From positions 13,320,501 to 13,384,500 of the forward strand of contig JAPNXP010000001.1 in NCBI GenBank assembly GCA_028753945.1: a stretch of 64,000 nucleotides of DNA. Direction: 5' to 3'. The stretch's first letter is position 1, and the number at the start of each line of letters is the position of its first letter. This DNA comes from Hexactinellida sp. DTS-2022 (taxonomy: Eukaryota; Porifera; Hexactinellida). Positions 11,441 through 24,345 of the stretch are shown one piece after another. Under the pieces are notes generated by a model. That model ran no database searches and was not told the DNA's origin. It was given only the letters and a program-made list of their open reading frames with translations. Made by a program: the position numbers and the translations under genes.

Positions 11441-12994
11441 TATTTGCCTTGACTAACAAGTACTTACATTCAGAAGAGAAATATGGGTGTATTTCGCTGA
11501 TCCGTCACACATATGACTCATGAGCAGTGTTGATCTGCTCACAAAGTTTGTTATAGACCCTTCAAAGATTCATACAATGTTCATGAATAAAACTCAGATG
11601 TTTTTAGCATATTTTTACCCTCTCCTGGACTTTGGTAATTTTAACAAATTATTTTGAATGGATTTTATTCAAATTGCATTTCTTTTTCGGATCATTAACT
11701 ATCCTATATGAAGATATCTGTATTTAGTAGACTCACTTCAGAATGAATAAATAAGCAAACAATCCTGAGCGCGATAGTTGAGAGATACTCGATACATACC
11801 GTATATACTCTAATAGTAGCCCCTATTCGAATGATCGCCTACCTCCAATAATAGCCCCCCCAAATTAGCAAATACAAATTAACTACCGGTACCCTGAGTA
11901 AATTTCTTTATCTAATATTAGTCGCAATACGATTATCAACCGACTATACTAAATAAATTGTATCAACATGTGATATTCTCGAAAAGAGACAAAAAATATT
12001 GGTCAGAAAATGGCCTAAAAACAATAATCGCCTAGGCTACTATTCGAATAAATACGGTTGTCAATGCAGAATGAGAAATCTATGCGCTTTTGAGCGATAT
12101 GTATCAAACTTATTCTAGGCGCACAGATAGTTTGCCTATATTAAAACCTAAGAATGAACATCAAGAACCGTCGATACTTGTTGAATCTTCCATAATTTAA
12201 TTAATCACATACTAAATATTTTATGCAGAACAAAACGATGTACTACATATTGACAAGTACAGGTAAACCTCCCAAATCGGCACCTCTGAGTAGCGACAAC
12301 CTCCGAGAAGCGGCATAAAATCATTCTCCCGATGGGTGCCGCTTTGGGAGGTTTACCTGTATTCATATTTACCTTTTATTCGATCGTATTAATTGCTAAG
12401 TTGAAAGGAATAAATAACGCCAACAATATTATGCCCAAACTCAATATTTGCTCAGAATTGTAAATGAAACATAACGAATTATTATGACATCTGTCTCTAT
12501 AAAAGCTATCCTTAACAGTATATATCCTTCATTTAATTGTAGTATGACACTAGATCCATTGTTCCATATAAGACTGCATTAACACTATGTCATTTAATTC
12601 GCTTGTAAGAGGATACCTTGTATAACTAGACTATATCTGCTAAGTTAGTAGCATCCTCCGTTTAATAGTATCGAAACCATGGATACTAATGGATACGAGG
12701 CATATCAATAGATCGACATATCAGGTCTGCAATTGATCAATGTTTGTTCGGAGTATTTAAATAATCATACAACTTTTTCTTCATTAAATGCGGCCTATCT
12801 TGATGGATACAAAGGTTGGGGATTACAAAAGCCCCTTTCATTATCTGACAATCTGGGAACATGGAGTGGGAGTAATAATATTTTCATGGAAAACATATTT
12901 GGCTTTGAATTAGTTGATTACACACATCTGACCTGACCTGACATCAAATAGAATCGTTCCATGTTTTTTCAGGGAGGAACAGTATTAATACTCA
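11441..12994. other. Spacer, no gene seen
   Basis: This AT-rich spacer is largely colinear with 39481-41640 in unit B. It contains a TIR-like motif pair (TACTCTAATA...ATTCGAATAA near 11810 and 12050) and the MITE at 12260. No coding region was found. Confidence 0.6.
12260..12359. mobile_element. 100-bp MITE, pogo/Tc1 type, with empty site in unit B
   Basis: The terminal repeats CAGGTAAACCTCCCAAA and TTTGGGAGGTTTACCTG are flanked by TA. Unit B near 40310 reads GACAAGTATTCATATT with a single TA and no insert, so the insertion is younger than the duplication. Confidence 0.88.
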
Positions 12995-13002
12995 CTTCCA
13001 CA

Positions 13003-13339
13003 CAGTGACGGATTTACCATAGGGCTGGTTGGGCAAAAACCCTTGGCCTCAGGCCCAGTTTAGCTAAACTGACCTGGAAATGGGATTGATTTGAGAGTAG
13101 AAACTACTTTCATCTTTTTAAACTGAAATTTTAAGAACACTCTGTTTATTGAAAAATATCGTTTGAGGATTTTGTGGAGAATTTATTCACAGTTCTGTTA
13201 TCACAGTATGGTACATAGGAATGGGAATAGTACGTCTGATCTGAAACAATTGTTAGAATACAATCTATTTTCAAGAATATAAAAATAGGCCCAAATAATT
13301 ACTTAGCCCTAGGCCCACGACACTCTAAATCCTGCGCTG
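13003..13339. mobile_element. 337-bp hAT-like MITE, with empty site in unit B
   Basis: The ends CAGTGACGGATTTA and TAAATCCTGCGCTG are imperfect TIRs. The 8-bp duplication CTTCCACA lies at 12995-13002 and 13340-13347. Unit B at about 41631-41642 has CTTCCACA once with no insert. Confidence 0.88.
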
Positions 13340-13539
13340 CTTCCACAATTACATTTTTCCTACAGCGACGCTAATTACTATGTAACTCCGTTTTTGAAGT
13401 TATTAAAATAGTATTTGCATTAGTTATTATTTCACTACCACTTCATACTAACTACTCTCTATTGATTGATTAGTGTGTATTATGTGAGTACTATACTACA
13501 ATTATTATTATTCTGTGAGTGACACTTGTGCCTGGGTTT

Positions 13540-13575
13540 ACAGTTTATTTACAGTTTATTTACAGTTTATTTACA
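13540..13575 (+). repeat. 12-bp tandem repeat, about three copies
   Basis: The unit TTTACAGTTTAT recurs head to tail. It is a simple local expansion with no visible function. Confidence 0.8.
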
Positions 13576-13618
13576 TCAATCTTCAGTACATTTCCTATTT
13601 GATATTGAAACCTTAGGC

Positions 13619-13832
13619 CATAGGCGTAGCCCCCAAAGATCTTTAGGGGGGGGGGCATTGTTTGATATAATTGACAAATTTCTAATAGATTTATTCACTA
13701 ATTATAGAATGTTTGTACTACAAACTATAACTGATAATCTATTACAAATTTAGCTTATTTAGTACTGTTGTACCCTCAATCTATGCTTATTCAATGTTAT
13801 TGTAGAAAAGGGCCCCCATGGCTACGCCCATG
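13619..13832. mobile_element. 214-bp hAT-like MITE
   Basis: The ends CATAGGCGTAGCCCCC and GGCTACGCCCATG are inverted. The 8-bp duplication CCTTAGGC lies at 13611-13618 and 13833-13840. The inserts at 41116 and 59803 have related ends. Confidence 0.85.
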
Positions 13833-14229
13833 CCTTAGGCATATAGTGATTGCTTATCTTTTCAAACAAAATGATTAGGAAGTATATTATTATTTAGACA
13901 CAAACACAACACGGTTCGCATCGTATTCGATAGGCTATAAATTGAAACAGTTCTCTGCAGGAAATGTGCAATTTAATTGGCTCGGGGAAAGTACTAACGG
14001 CATTTCTAATCGAATTTGTATTATACAAAGTACATAAAGTATACGTATATTCAGGCATTGAGAAAGGTCAGTTTTCCCAGGGTTTGAAATTGACCTTTAG
14101 AAAGTAAGCCTGTGTTTTTAGTATGGGAAAAAATCTGAACTCTACTAGAGCTCAGCTCTATATAAGCATACTCTTTAAAGAAAATAAGCTCTATTGTCTG
14201 AAATCTGTTGAATATAACAACATATAACT

Positions 14230-14590
14230 GCTGGCAATGTCAGGAGTTATATAATCATTTATTAGTTTTGTTTATTGCAATCTTACATTAGTTAACTTAA
14301 TTATTAGCTCATCAACTCTCACTCTCAGAATACAATATATAAGTACTGTCTGACTTTATTGATTATTATGGACACCTTAAGAGAACTGTGAGTAGTTACA
14401 AGAAGTGACGCTAGCTTTATAATGATGTTACTAAAAAGAAACGAAATTATATAAGTTAATTAAGTCTACTTTAATATATAAACTTTGGTTAAGTATATGG
14501 TTACAGTGTAATATGCATAGAGACTTTCCTATAATTAGTCTCATATTGCATCTATCTATAAATAAGCTGATTTAGTGGCTCTATACTATT
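14230..14590 (+). promoter_or_regulatory. NLR-type promoter, module 1 upstream of NLR-B
   Basis: A block of about 330 bp is conserved in four places in the window. It contains AGTGACGC (a CRE-like half-site), GGTTACAGTG, a GAGACTTTCC site at 14520-14529 one base from the NF-kB consensus GGGACTTTCC, and the TATA box TATAAATAAG at 14557-14566. Transcription would start about 30 bp on, near CTCTATACTATT. Function is inferred from the TATA box and from conserved splice sites downstream. Confidence 0.65.
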
Positions 14591-15051
14591 TGACTCAACT
14601 TATACTATTTCATATTAACATTAATATTTGAGCATATTTGTGTAAACTAACTCAGAAATACACTACTTTCACAATTCATTACTTTGCCAATTTACCAGGT
14701 TAGTATTCATAATTTTGTCAACTATTTGTTTTGTTAAATGCATTCCTTTATCTTAATAACTGTTGCTAGGAAACGTAACCTTAATTGAAGAATCTCAAAG
14801 GAATTTATTCATTTCGGGCATCCTTCATTCTCAGCTAATTACAGTGAGTTGACTTGCTTAAATTATATAGAATTTCTAACATATCTATTCTAGAAACTTT
14901 ACACATAATCTAGACATAACCATTGATATTCCCTCTTTGATAATTCTATTAATTTCATGGAATGTATTTATTTGTGTTTACTGGTGTTTATAGATCCTAA
15001 CACGATTATAACAACACTAACATAATCAATCAATTGAAACTCAAATAACAA
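14590..15051 (+). other. Leader exons of NLR promoter module 1 (unit A)
   Basis: There are three candidate exons: about 14590-14698 (donor CAG|GTTAGT), 14770-14843 (acceptor GCTAG, donor ACA|GTGAGT) and 14994-15051 (acceptor TATAG, donor CAA|GTAAGT). All splice signals are kept in the other three modules. No ATG occurs in any of the three exons, as expected of a 5' UTR. They could join to the NLR-B coding exon at 30036 or be left from a lost gene. Confidence 0.6.
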
Positions 15052-15886
15052 GTAAGTTAATCTCTGTTAATTACAAGTATTAAATAATTCCCTACTCAGT
15101 AGACTCCGCTTAATAGAGTCAACAGTTTATAGGATACACAGCTTAATTGGGTATTCTGTTCTCAGACAAAAGTGACCCAATTAAGCAGAACTAATGTAAT
15201 TATAAAATTGTATTGGTATTCACTCTCATTAATAGCAAAGTATAAGTGTTTTGTCGTTCCAAATGTCAAATGTCAAATGCTGAATTGTATAGACCTTTAA
15301 TAATACAAGCTGCGTATCAGGTCAGACAACAGGTATTGAGACATCAGAACATAAACACTAGTTGATTATACAATAGAAATTATGATTTTTCCGAGATCCG
15401 GGCAAATTCTAACCATATTAATACAAAATGCTCGTCCGCGCCACGTGTTCTTACAGCACTGTGTGACATTGTGTCGATATTAGATATTTGGATAATATTT
15501 CGAAAATATTTGGAAAAGTAATGCGGCGGATGTTCCCAGGTTTTCAGGTTTTAGTTCACCGAGCCTAGATTAAGTTTAAGTTCGCTCACACGCGCCACAA
15601 TATTCAATTTGTATTACGTCTTATGGGAGCATCTCTCGATTTTCGCGCGCCTATAAATATTCCTAGATGCCTAGATGAAACCCCTGGTGTGCCGCTATGC
15701 ATCGGGTATAGGCGATAAGATATCCCGCCGTATAGCGTGCCTTTATGAGGGGTTTATTCCTGGGATATAGGATATATCTCCTCCACTGGTTATGCCATAC
15801 AGGCTCTAGCAGTGTTCCTTCTCCCCTTTCTAACTTCGCATTGTGTATTCCTAATTTGTATCTTATCCCATCTCTGTAATACAGTA

Positions 15887-15986
15887 CAGTAGATACCGGA
15901 TATAAGAACACTGGTTATAAGAACATGTCGGTTATAAGAACACTATATGCTGTTCCCGACGATGTTCTTATATCCGGTATCCACTG
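15887..15986. mobile_element. 100-bp MITE, pogo/Tc1 type
   Basis: The ends CAGTAGATACCGGATATAAG and TTATATCCGGTATCCACTG are inverted repeats flanked by TA. Confidence 0.8.
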
Positions 15987-16057
15987 TATATAATACTATC
16001 CATATAAAGTAATGAACGCTTTGCTATTGCTAATCCTATTACCTTATTATAGGAAAT

Positions 16058-16143
16058 TAACGCGCCATGAAATTAACGCGCCATGAAACTAACGCGAAGG
16101 AAATTAACGCGAAGGAAATTAACGCGGAGGAAATTAACTCGAA
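16058..16143 (+). repeat. 16-17 bp minisatellite, about six copies
   Basis: The unit resembles GAAATTAACGCG plus 4-5 variable bases and repeats head to tail; one more half copy lies near 16170. Confidence 0.8.
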
Positions 16144-16999
16144 TTGGAGCTGAACATTTTCAAATACATGAAATTAACGCGAATAAATTTTAGAAAAAAA
16201 TTCAGGATTATTAATCTCCTTATTGAATACTATTTATTGTGCCCAAATAGGCTTCCAATCTACTTGATAGACATGGTATATACTTTCTCCCCCGAAAATC
16301 GTCAAAATGTGTGCTCCTATCCGAAATTCGTATTAACAGGTGTCATCTGAATTAAAGACTTTGAAGGGGACAAAAAGATCCTACGATCTTCCCTAATCAT
16401 ATAATCTGTGTCCGTATTAACGAAGTTATACTGTACATACACCTAACATTAGATCTATTGTCGCAATAAACGAACTATCTATTCATAAATATACATTTAT
16501 TATAACAAATGTGTTTTACAATAACTAGTATGTACGCTTAATTAACCAGGTACGTATGTAATAACCATATTCTACTGATATCAATCCGTATGCGATATTG
16601 AACACACCTTTGAGGTTTAATTCCCACTAATCATTCAATGAGAGTACTTTCAGTGCCTTGCTCCATGCTATACGGATTATAATTATAGCTGAATTATTAA
16701 TTATTCGTTGAGTTATCTCTAACTTATTGAATATTATTTGGAATATTCTTACTAATAACAAACTACAGTAGAACTCGGTTAATACGTACCACCTTGGGAG
16801 ACAATAAAAAGTACATGCTAACCGAGGTACGTCTTATCCGATTTGTTTGCATAATTCACAAGTCGAAATACTGACTTGTTCAATGATATGAATACAATAT
16901 ATGTTATACAAGTACATAACATATTTAACTATATGATTAAAGTATTTTAGTTGTCACATGCATGGATGTGAAGTTAGCAGCAAGTCCAGCAGCAAAAAG

Positions 17000-17850
17000 T
17001 GAGCACGATGCATCTGGTTATAACTCCACTCTACCATAGGCTGTCGGACTAAAATTAATACCACAGCTCTATCCTCGATGTAGGTTTATCTATTTAAATT
17101 TTTAGTCTCTGACACCCAAAACCACTTGACAGTGACAGTGCAAAAATGACCCATTTTCACTAGATAGCCAACATCCAATTTGAGTGAGCACGATACACCT
17201 GGTTATAACTACACTATACCATTGCTTGGCGGGATGAAATTTATACCACAGCTCTATCCCCGATGTAGGTTTACGGTATTTAAATTTTTAGTCTCTAACA
17301 TCGAAAACCACTTGACAGTGACAGTGCAAAATGACCCATTTTTCTAGATAATTATCCCACATCCAAATTGAGTGAGCACGATACACCTGGTTATAACTAC
17401 ACTATACTATTGCTTGGCGGGCTGAAATTTATACCACAGCTCTATCCCCGATGTAGGTTTACGCTATTTAAATTTTTAGTCTCTAACATCGAAAACCACT
17501 TGACAGTGACAGTGCAAAAATGACCCATTTTCACTAGATAATTATCCCACATCCAATTTGAGTGAGCACGATGTATCTGGTTATAACTCCACTCTACCAT
17601 AGGCTGTCGGACTAAAATTTATACCACAGCTCTATCCCCGATGTAGGTTTACGTTATTTAAATTTTTAGTCTCTAACACCCAAAACCACTTGACAGTGAC
17701 AGTGCAAAAATTACCCATTTTCACTAGATAATTATCCCACATCCAAATTGAGTGAGCACGATGTATCTGGTTATAACTCCACTCTACCATTGCTTGGCGG
17801 GCTGAAATTTACACCACAGCTCTATTCCCGATGTAGGTTTATACTATTTC
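17000..17850 (+). repeat. Subterminal ~187-bp tandem array, left TIR
   Basis: About five copies begin GAGCACGATGCATCTGGTTA or close variants (starts near 17001, 17185, 17372, 17563 and 17754). Two alternating versions of the middle are seen, with CATAGGCTGTCGG or CATTGCTTGGCGG. Confidence 0.85.
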
Positions 17851-20540
17851 AAAAACATTGTATCCATTTTCATCCCATAATGGCTAATCATATTTACGAG
17901 TGTGAAGTTGGCGCAGTATTCAACTGAGCACAGATCAAATCCAAATTTGAGGCCCTTCCTACAGTTGGATTTGGCCAAAAATTACACCCCTTAAAGGGGA
18001 GATACGGACGTTTTTGATTCTAGATAAAAATCTTATAATTTTTATTTTTGTATTTCTTTTTAAAACTTATGTCTGAGCACTAAAAAAAATATTTTTGACA
18101 ACAATTTTTCGAAAATGAAGTTAAAACTTTGCAAAGTTTGCATACTTGTTTGTGAGTAAGGGACGTTTCTTATGTCAAAATATTTCAAAAAAATATCAAT
18201 ATTCCTATGAGATAGAGCTTGGCAAAGTTTAACATCTATTTACATCAGATTATATATTTCTATATTGATCGAGTGAACAAGCACATGTGCTACTGTATTC
18301 ATCTATTTGGTAATAATTCGATAATGATTTATTATAGTTTAGCGTTTCCAATTTGTCTTTGCCATAGTCAATTATATACAGCCTAGTTCTCGTATTTTCT
18401 GCTCAACATTTATACTACATTCAAAACTCTAAATTATTATTTATTACTATTTCATACAAAGACAACTGATGTATTAATAATACACAATACCTCACAGACA
18501 ATATCTAATACAGAATAACTTTTGTATGTAAGATGAGGGAGAGTTTTAGATTCTCTTTACTGGTCTTCTTTGAAGATGTATATCGCGAATTTGTTTGGAA
18601 TAGATTAGACCTCTACGCGGGGCGGGTTAATAAATGCGGGTTGCGGAACCGGCAACCCGCTGGTTTTTTCGGGTCAAAGGATCTTAATATTAACGGGACG
18701 GGTCGGGTGCTTAATATTTATTTATGTAACATTTCTTTTCATAGCCTTAAATACTCTGTGGCCCAAAGAATGAAATGCAAATGTATATGAGGCCAATCTA
18801 TCCTATATATGTACAAAAATTTGTAGCACAAAATCGCCAACTCGAATATTTACTTTTAATATAAATATGGAATATTTAACTATTTTAAACCAGTTCTCTA
18901 CCTGCCCATTACTATCAGTTGAAATCCTGCTTCCATATACTTTGTTTAATATAATTCCACTCCAAAGTGGTAGCAATGGCATATAATAAGTTAAGATATA
19001 TTCTAGGATTTGTGGGTAATAACATAAATATTTGTTAGATGTCAATTGTTTTAGTTTTAAAACTTTAGCACATATTTAACTGTAGATCCCCTCAAAATGT
19101 CTCCCAAAAGGGGAAGTTTTTATATAGGTATCTTTTTCAAAAATTTCAGGGTTATCGTCTTTAACTATACTTTCTAAATCTAACAAACTCTTAGTAACTG
19201 GGGGTAAGTTGTCATTAAAACACACAGGGATGCAAAAACAATATTTATTTCGTCGATGTTTGTATTTGTTTTGTACCATAGTACCGCATGCATGTAGCAC
19301 TAACTGTTTGAGTCGTTTATCAATTTTATAATTCTTAGCTAATTTGTAACTAATATTTGCATTATGTGTGCCGAAGGAGATGCAATACAGTTGGTAAATT
19401 TAAAATTTGCATTGGTTTTACAGTTTACAATTTCCCAGCATTTAGATAAATATATATGGATATACTTTGTTTATTGAATGCTAAACATGTACTATGCATT
19501 AATGGCCAACTATAGTCCATTTCAACTTGGTCAATATTTATATCTTATGGAGAATTAGCTTACTAGTTAAAATCCATTTATTTAAAAAATGAGTTATTTC
19601 GGAGAATCCCTGGGCACTACTTATCATTTCTGCAACAGGTAAAGAGTCGTGCAAAATACAGGGTGCTGTAAAGTAAGAGCTTAATAGTATATCGATTTTG
19701 CACATATTGATGGCTTTTTAATAATAGAACTGGTGGCGTCGATATTCAGTACAATATTTTTATTTTTTAAGAATTTAAAAACTTCTATCTGTTTTAAGGT
19801 ATATATGTTATGGGCAAAATGCGAAATTGGGCATTTTGCAAAATGCCCAGGCAATATGCAAAATGCTGGTTTTTGTAGCAATTAGCATATTGCCTGGGAA
19901 TTATGCATAATGCTGGTTTTTGTAGCAATTTGCATAATGCCATTATACTAACCAGACAATTTGCATAATGTCCAGCAATTTGCATAATGTCCAGACAATT
20001 TGCAAATTGCTACAAAAACCAGCATTTTGCATATTGCCCATAACATATACATTAATAATAAATGGATCTAGTACCATATATTTAATGTAACCGGTATTAT
20101 ATCGTCAGGTAACTCTAAACGGAAACGTATTTGAGTTTCCAAAATATCTATTATATCGTCATTGGAGACCTATCTATAGAGTTGATGTCTGATTTAATTC
20201 TTCACAAAGTTTGTCGGGATTTTAGATTAGAGAAATTACCCCTTTTGAATGCCTCGATATTCTTTTCCAATATAATTGTCTATGAAAAATATTACTTGCT
20301 GAAATATTAATTAATTGTTCCCCAATTTTTTTCCTTTCACATGCATTAATATGACGTGCATGAGTAGTTTTATTATTTGCATGTTCTAACGAAATATCAC
20401 CATTGGAATGATAGCCGATAGCTATAGCATTATAATCTATTGAATTAAAATCATTCTCAATTGAAAAAGTTACAGAAATACAATTAGAGAATTTACATAC
20501 TGCCCAAGTTTGGAAAAACGGGGATTTAAATTTCCTACTA

Positions 20541-21029
20541 TCACATTTTTTTGAACCAATAATGTTTAAACTTTAAAACACAAATTGAATTTATTTCTGA
20601 AAAACTTTTAGCAATTAGACTAGTCCATTCTATATTCAATCGATGTTTACCATCATCATCTATGTAACTTATGCTATTTAACTCCTCTCTATCTATATAA
20701 AACTCGCCGAAACAATTTCTACTATAAAATAATTTTGTATCTTTTTCAAATGCATTAATAATTGGAAAATCAACATTCTCAGGTTCACTAAAAATAAAGC
20801 CAAGCATATTTGCTAAATTATTCGAATTTTTTAATTGATCATTAAGTGCAAAAACAATTGTAATCAATATATATAATTTTGTAATACAAACGTCTCCTCT
20901 ATTGAATGACACTATTTTTGTCCCGTTCCAACAATGGGAAGTGTCTAAAATTAGAACTTGAAGTATGGTCAGTTTAAAATGTATTAAAAGGGTACTGAGT
21001 CTACTGACGTGATCAATGAATAAGTGCAA
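20541..21029 (-). CDS. 162-codon open frame in the core of the long-TIR element
   Basis: This is the longest open frame in the core. It starts with ATG just inside the right TIR and ends at 20541. The product has no motif I recognise: no DDE triad, zinc knuckle or SWIM finger was seen. Acidic stretches such as SYIDDDGKHR look protein-like rather than random. Two shorter minus-strand frames (19076-19300, 18803-19045) lie further on and could be other exons. It may be a captured host fragment or part of an unrecognised transposase. Confidence 0.3.
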   Translation of the reverse strand: MHLFIDHVSRLSTLLIHFKLTILQVLILDTSHCWNGTKIVSFNRGDVCITKLYILITIVFALNDQLKNSNNLANMLGFIFSEPENVDFPIINAFEKDTKLFYSRNCFGEFYIDREELNSISYIDDDGKHRLNIEWTSLIAKSFSEINSICVLKFKHYWFKKM

Positions 21030-23139
21030 AATTATTTCAATTGTATCTTATAGGAATATTGATATTTTTTGAAATATTTTGACATAAGAAACGTCCCTTA
21101 CTCACAAACAAGTATGCAAACTTTGCAAAGTTTTAACTTCATTTTCGAAAAATTGTTGTCAAAAATAATTTTTTTTAGTGCTCAGACATATTTTTTAAAA
21201 ATAAATACAAAAAATAAAAATTATAAGATTTTTATCTAGAATCAAAAACGTCCGTATCTCCCCTTTAAGGGGTGTAATTTTTGGCCAAATCCAACTGTAG
21301 GAAGGGCCTCAAATTTGGATTTGATCTGTGCTCAGTTGAATACTGCGCCAACTTCACACTCGTAAATATGATTAGTCATTATGGGATGAAAATGGATACA
21401 ATGTTTTTGAAATAGTATAAACCTACATCGAGAATAGAGCTGTGGTGTAAATTTCAGCCCGCCAAGCAATGGTATAGTGTAGTTATAACCAGGTGTATCG
21501 TGCTCACTCAAATTGGATGTGGGATAATTATCTAGTGAAAATGGGTCATTTTTGCACTGTCACTGTCAAGTGGTTTTGGATGTTAGAGACTAAAAATTTA
21601 AATAGCGTTAACATACATCGGGGATAGAGCTGTGGTATAAATTTCATCCCGCCAAGCAATGGTATAGTGTAGTTATAACCAGGTGTATCGTGCTCACTCA
21701 ATTTGGATGTGGGATAATTATCTAGTGAAAATGGGTCATTTTTGCACTGTCACTGTCAAGTGGTTTTGGATGTTAGAGACTAAAAATTTAAGTAGCGTAA
21801 ACCTACATCGGGGATAGAGCTGTGGTATAAATTTCAGCCCGCCAAGCAATGGTATAGTGTAGTTATAACCAGGTGTATCGTGCTCATTCAAATTGGATGT
21901 GGGTTATCTAGTGAAAATGGGTCATTTTTGCACTGTCACTGTCAAGTGGTTTTGGGTGTTAGAGACTAAAAATTTAAATAGCATAAACCTACATCGAGGA
22001 TAGAGCTGTGGTATTAATTTTAGCCCGACAGCCTATGGTAGTGTGGAGTTATAACCAGATGCATCGTGCTCACTTTTTGCTGCTGTACTTGCTGCTAACT
22101 TCACATCCATGTCACATGCTCACTTAAACCAAATAATAACTGAGTTCTGCTGATACTTCTCTAGAGTACGTACTAACCGAATTAAAATACATACAATTTA
22201 GTAACTTGGGAATATAAATTGGCACGTCTTATCCGAGGTACGTCTACAACCGAGTACGTAATAAAAGCGAGTTCCACTGTATAATAAGGAAACAACCGCA
22301 ATAACATCATTAGAAATGAGAAATACCATTCATCAATTATTATAATTGTTTGGAATAACTTTTATGCGAGATTAATTACAACAGAACTCGGTTAGTGCGT
22401 TCCTGTATTGAAAAGTGTATTGCACTTAATATAAGGATTGAATATATTGAAAATAACTAACATTTGAAAAACTAGTTCGGGAACATCCTTATGAAAAGTG
22501 CTACGGTAGGAATGCTTTAAGATTTATCAATTGCCAATTGGAAATGGTACGGTGACTCCTATTAAATTCGTATTAACAATAATCAGGGACGTCGCCAGGA
22601 TTTTCATTGGGGGAGTGGCGGATTAGGGGCCAATAAATATGTACAAAATAAGCCAACAAATATTAGAGTACACAATTTAGTCGTTCTTGAAAAGAGTGAT
22701 AATGAAGAAAGCTTGTCTAAATATGTTATTTAAGTGTGTCTAATCTAAATGATTTCCGGGGGTATACGTCCCAAATCTCCCCTTAGTTCGCTTCGGTGTC
22801 CAGCACAACACAATCCTGGATGTGTCCCTATAGGTGAGGCAAATAAATTGCCATGGGACGACAAATATTCTATTAATGTTTAGATCTAACAGTTGACGCG
22901 AACTTTTCTTGCTTAATATATTCAAAAGTATGAAAAGTAGCCTACAAAAATCAACTACATTAAGAAGAATTTAGCAACCCCAGACAATTTAAGACAATTT
23001 GAGAGTAAAAGTTATAAAGTAAACTATAATAAGCCCATAAATATGTGTGTACTATCCTGAAATTCCTATTGACAGTAGTAACATGCATTCATTTGCATAT
23101 TGGCTAAGGGAATTAAACTGTGTACTACTTAATATCCAG

Positions 23140-23480
23140 TGGCTGACATCTAGTGAATATCAGGAGTCGTATTAGCATTTATTAGTTTTGTTTAAGACAA
23201 TCTTTCATTTGTAAATTATTAACTAATCAACTCTCAGTAGACAAGGTACAAAGTACGGACTTTATCGACCTTAAGAGAACATGGTAGTTACAAGTAGTGA
23301 CGCTAGCTTTATAAATATGTTACTGACATAAACTAATGTTGAAAGTTAATAAGTCTACTTTAATATTTAAACTTGGTTAAGTATACGGTTACAGTGGAAT
23401 ATGCATAGAGACTTTCCTATGAATAGTCTCATATTGTATCTATCTATAAATAAGCTGATTTAGTGGCTCTATACTATTCT
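23140..23480 (+). promoter_or_regulatory. NLR-type promoter, module 2 upstream of NLR-B (likely main promoter)
   Basis: It has the same layout as module 1: AGTGACGC near 23290, kB-like GAGACTTTCC at 23408-23417, TATA box TATAAATAAG at 23445-23454 and a likely start region near CTCTATACTATTCTACTC. It is the nearest such promoter upstream of NLR-B, 6.6 kb before the coding exon. Confidence 0.68.
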
Positions 23481-23947
23481 ACTCAACTTATACTATTCAC
23501 AATAACTGTATTAATACCTGAAGATATTTGTATAAGCTCCGAAATTAACCTAATTTCTATAATCAGTGATTTATCAATTTATCAGGTTAGTTTAAGTATT
23601 TGACAAACAATTTATTTTGTTAGTTGTATAATTTGTTTATCATAATATCTGTTGTTAGGAAACTTATCCTTAATTGAAGATTATCAAAGGAATTTCTTAT
23701 ATTCAAAGATACTTCCATTCTCAACGAATTACAGTGAGTTGTCTTACTTACATTTATAGTATTTTAACATAACTTATATCAGAAAATACAAAAATTAATT
23801 TTAATGATGACATATATTGAATTCCCTCCTTTATAATGATACTATTAATATCATTGTACTGTATTTATTTGTATTTACCTGTGTTTATAGATCCTATTAC
23901 AATTATCAATAACGCTAATATCATCAATCAGTTGAATCAGATAACAA
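23480..23947 (+). other. Leader exons of NLR promoter module 2 (unit A)
   Basis: Candidate exons are about 23480-23585 (donor CAG|GTTAGT), 23659-23733 (acceptor TTGTTAG, donor ACA|GTGAGT) and 23891-23947 (acceptor TTTATAG, donor CAA|GTAAGT). None contains ATG. They are predicted to splice to 30036, giving NLR-B a noncoding leader of about 240 nt. Confidence 0.62.
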
Positions 23948-24345
23948 GTAAGTAATTTCTTTGTATTATCTGTATAATCACTATAATTGTATCGATATAC
24001 ATTTGCATCAATCTTAGTAGGGAAATCATTATCATTATGCCCTGCTTTATTTGTTGTAGTTACAGTGAGTTGTACAATCTAAAATCTGCTAATTTAATTA
24101 TGTCTAAAATACTATTTATTTCTGGAGTGTTTAAAGTTAATCACACTCCAGTGCTATTACAGAATACGTATACTGATAAGATTTGTCATTGAGCCATCAA
24201 CTTTAACAAGAATGAATTATTTTACTCTTTAACTCAAATCTTGCACAGTTAATTAGTGGAGAAATAAATCCTTTAACCGAATTACTTGTATATGAAAATA
24301 CATAAATGCAAATCTATCCAATTTGGTTTGAAAAATGGGTATGTA

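Larger units (their letters stand above)
15052..16765. other. Intron/spacer with fragments of repeats
   Basis: No gene is seen. About 15312-15405 is an inverted copy of part of the MITE at 52792-53237. At about 15428-15465 lies a partial GC-rich cassette (GCTCGTCCGCGCCACG). The block 16500-16765 is a paralogue of 28290-28560. Confidence 0.55.
16962..22110. mobile_element. 5.1-kb element with >1-kb TIRs and a 9-bp target duplication
   Basis: The left end (16962-about 18214) and the right end (about 21049-22110) are long inverted repeats. They begin ATGGATGTGAAGTTAGCAGC and are flanked by the 9-bp duplication GTCACATGC (16953-16961 and 22111-22119). Each TIR carries a tandem array of a ~187-bp unit (about five copies left, four right), then a single ~390-bp segment. 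The 2.8-kb core has no transposase I recognise. It holds a fragment of a GC-rich hAT-like element (about 18613-18715) and a ~240-bp imperfect palindrome (19797-20050). Duplication size and subterminal arrays fit Mutator-like (MULE) or foldback elements best; it is probably non-autonomous. Confidence 0.8.
16766..22279. mobile_element. Old pogo-like MITE split by a larger element
   Basis: The left part (16766-16961) starts CAGTAGAACTCGGTTAATAC and the right part (22111-22279) ends GCGAGTTCCACTG. Both are flanked by TA. The paralogous block at about 28548 reads AACAAACTATAATAAGG, the unoccupied site. The insertion at 16962-22110 interrupts it. Confidence 0.78.

Noticed and set aside
16962-22110. 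Long-TIR element considered as a Polinton
   Set aside because: No polymerase, integrase or capsid-like frame was seen, and the 9-bp duplication does not fit the usual 6-bp duplication of that group.
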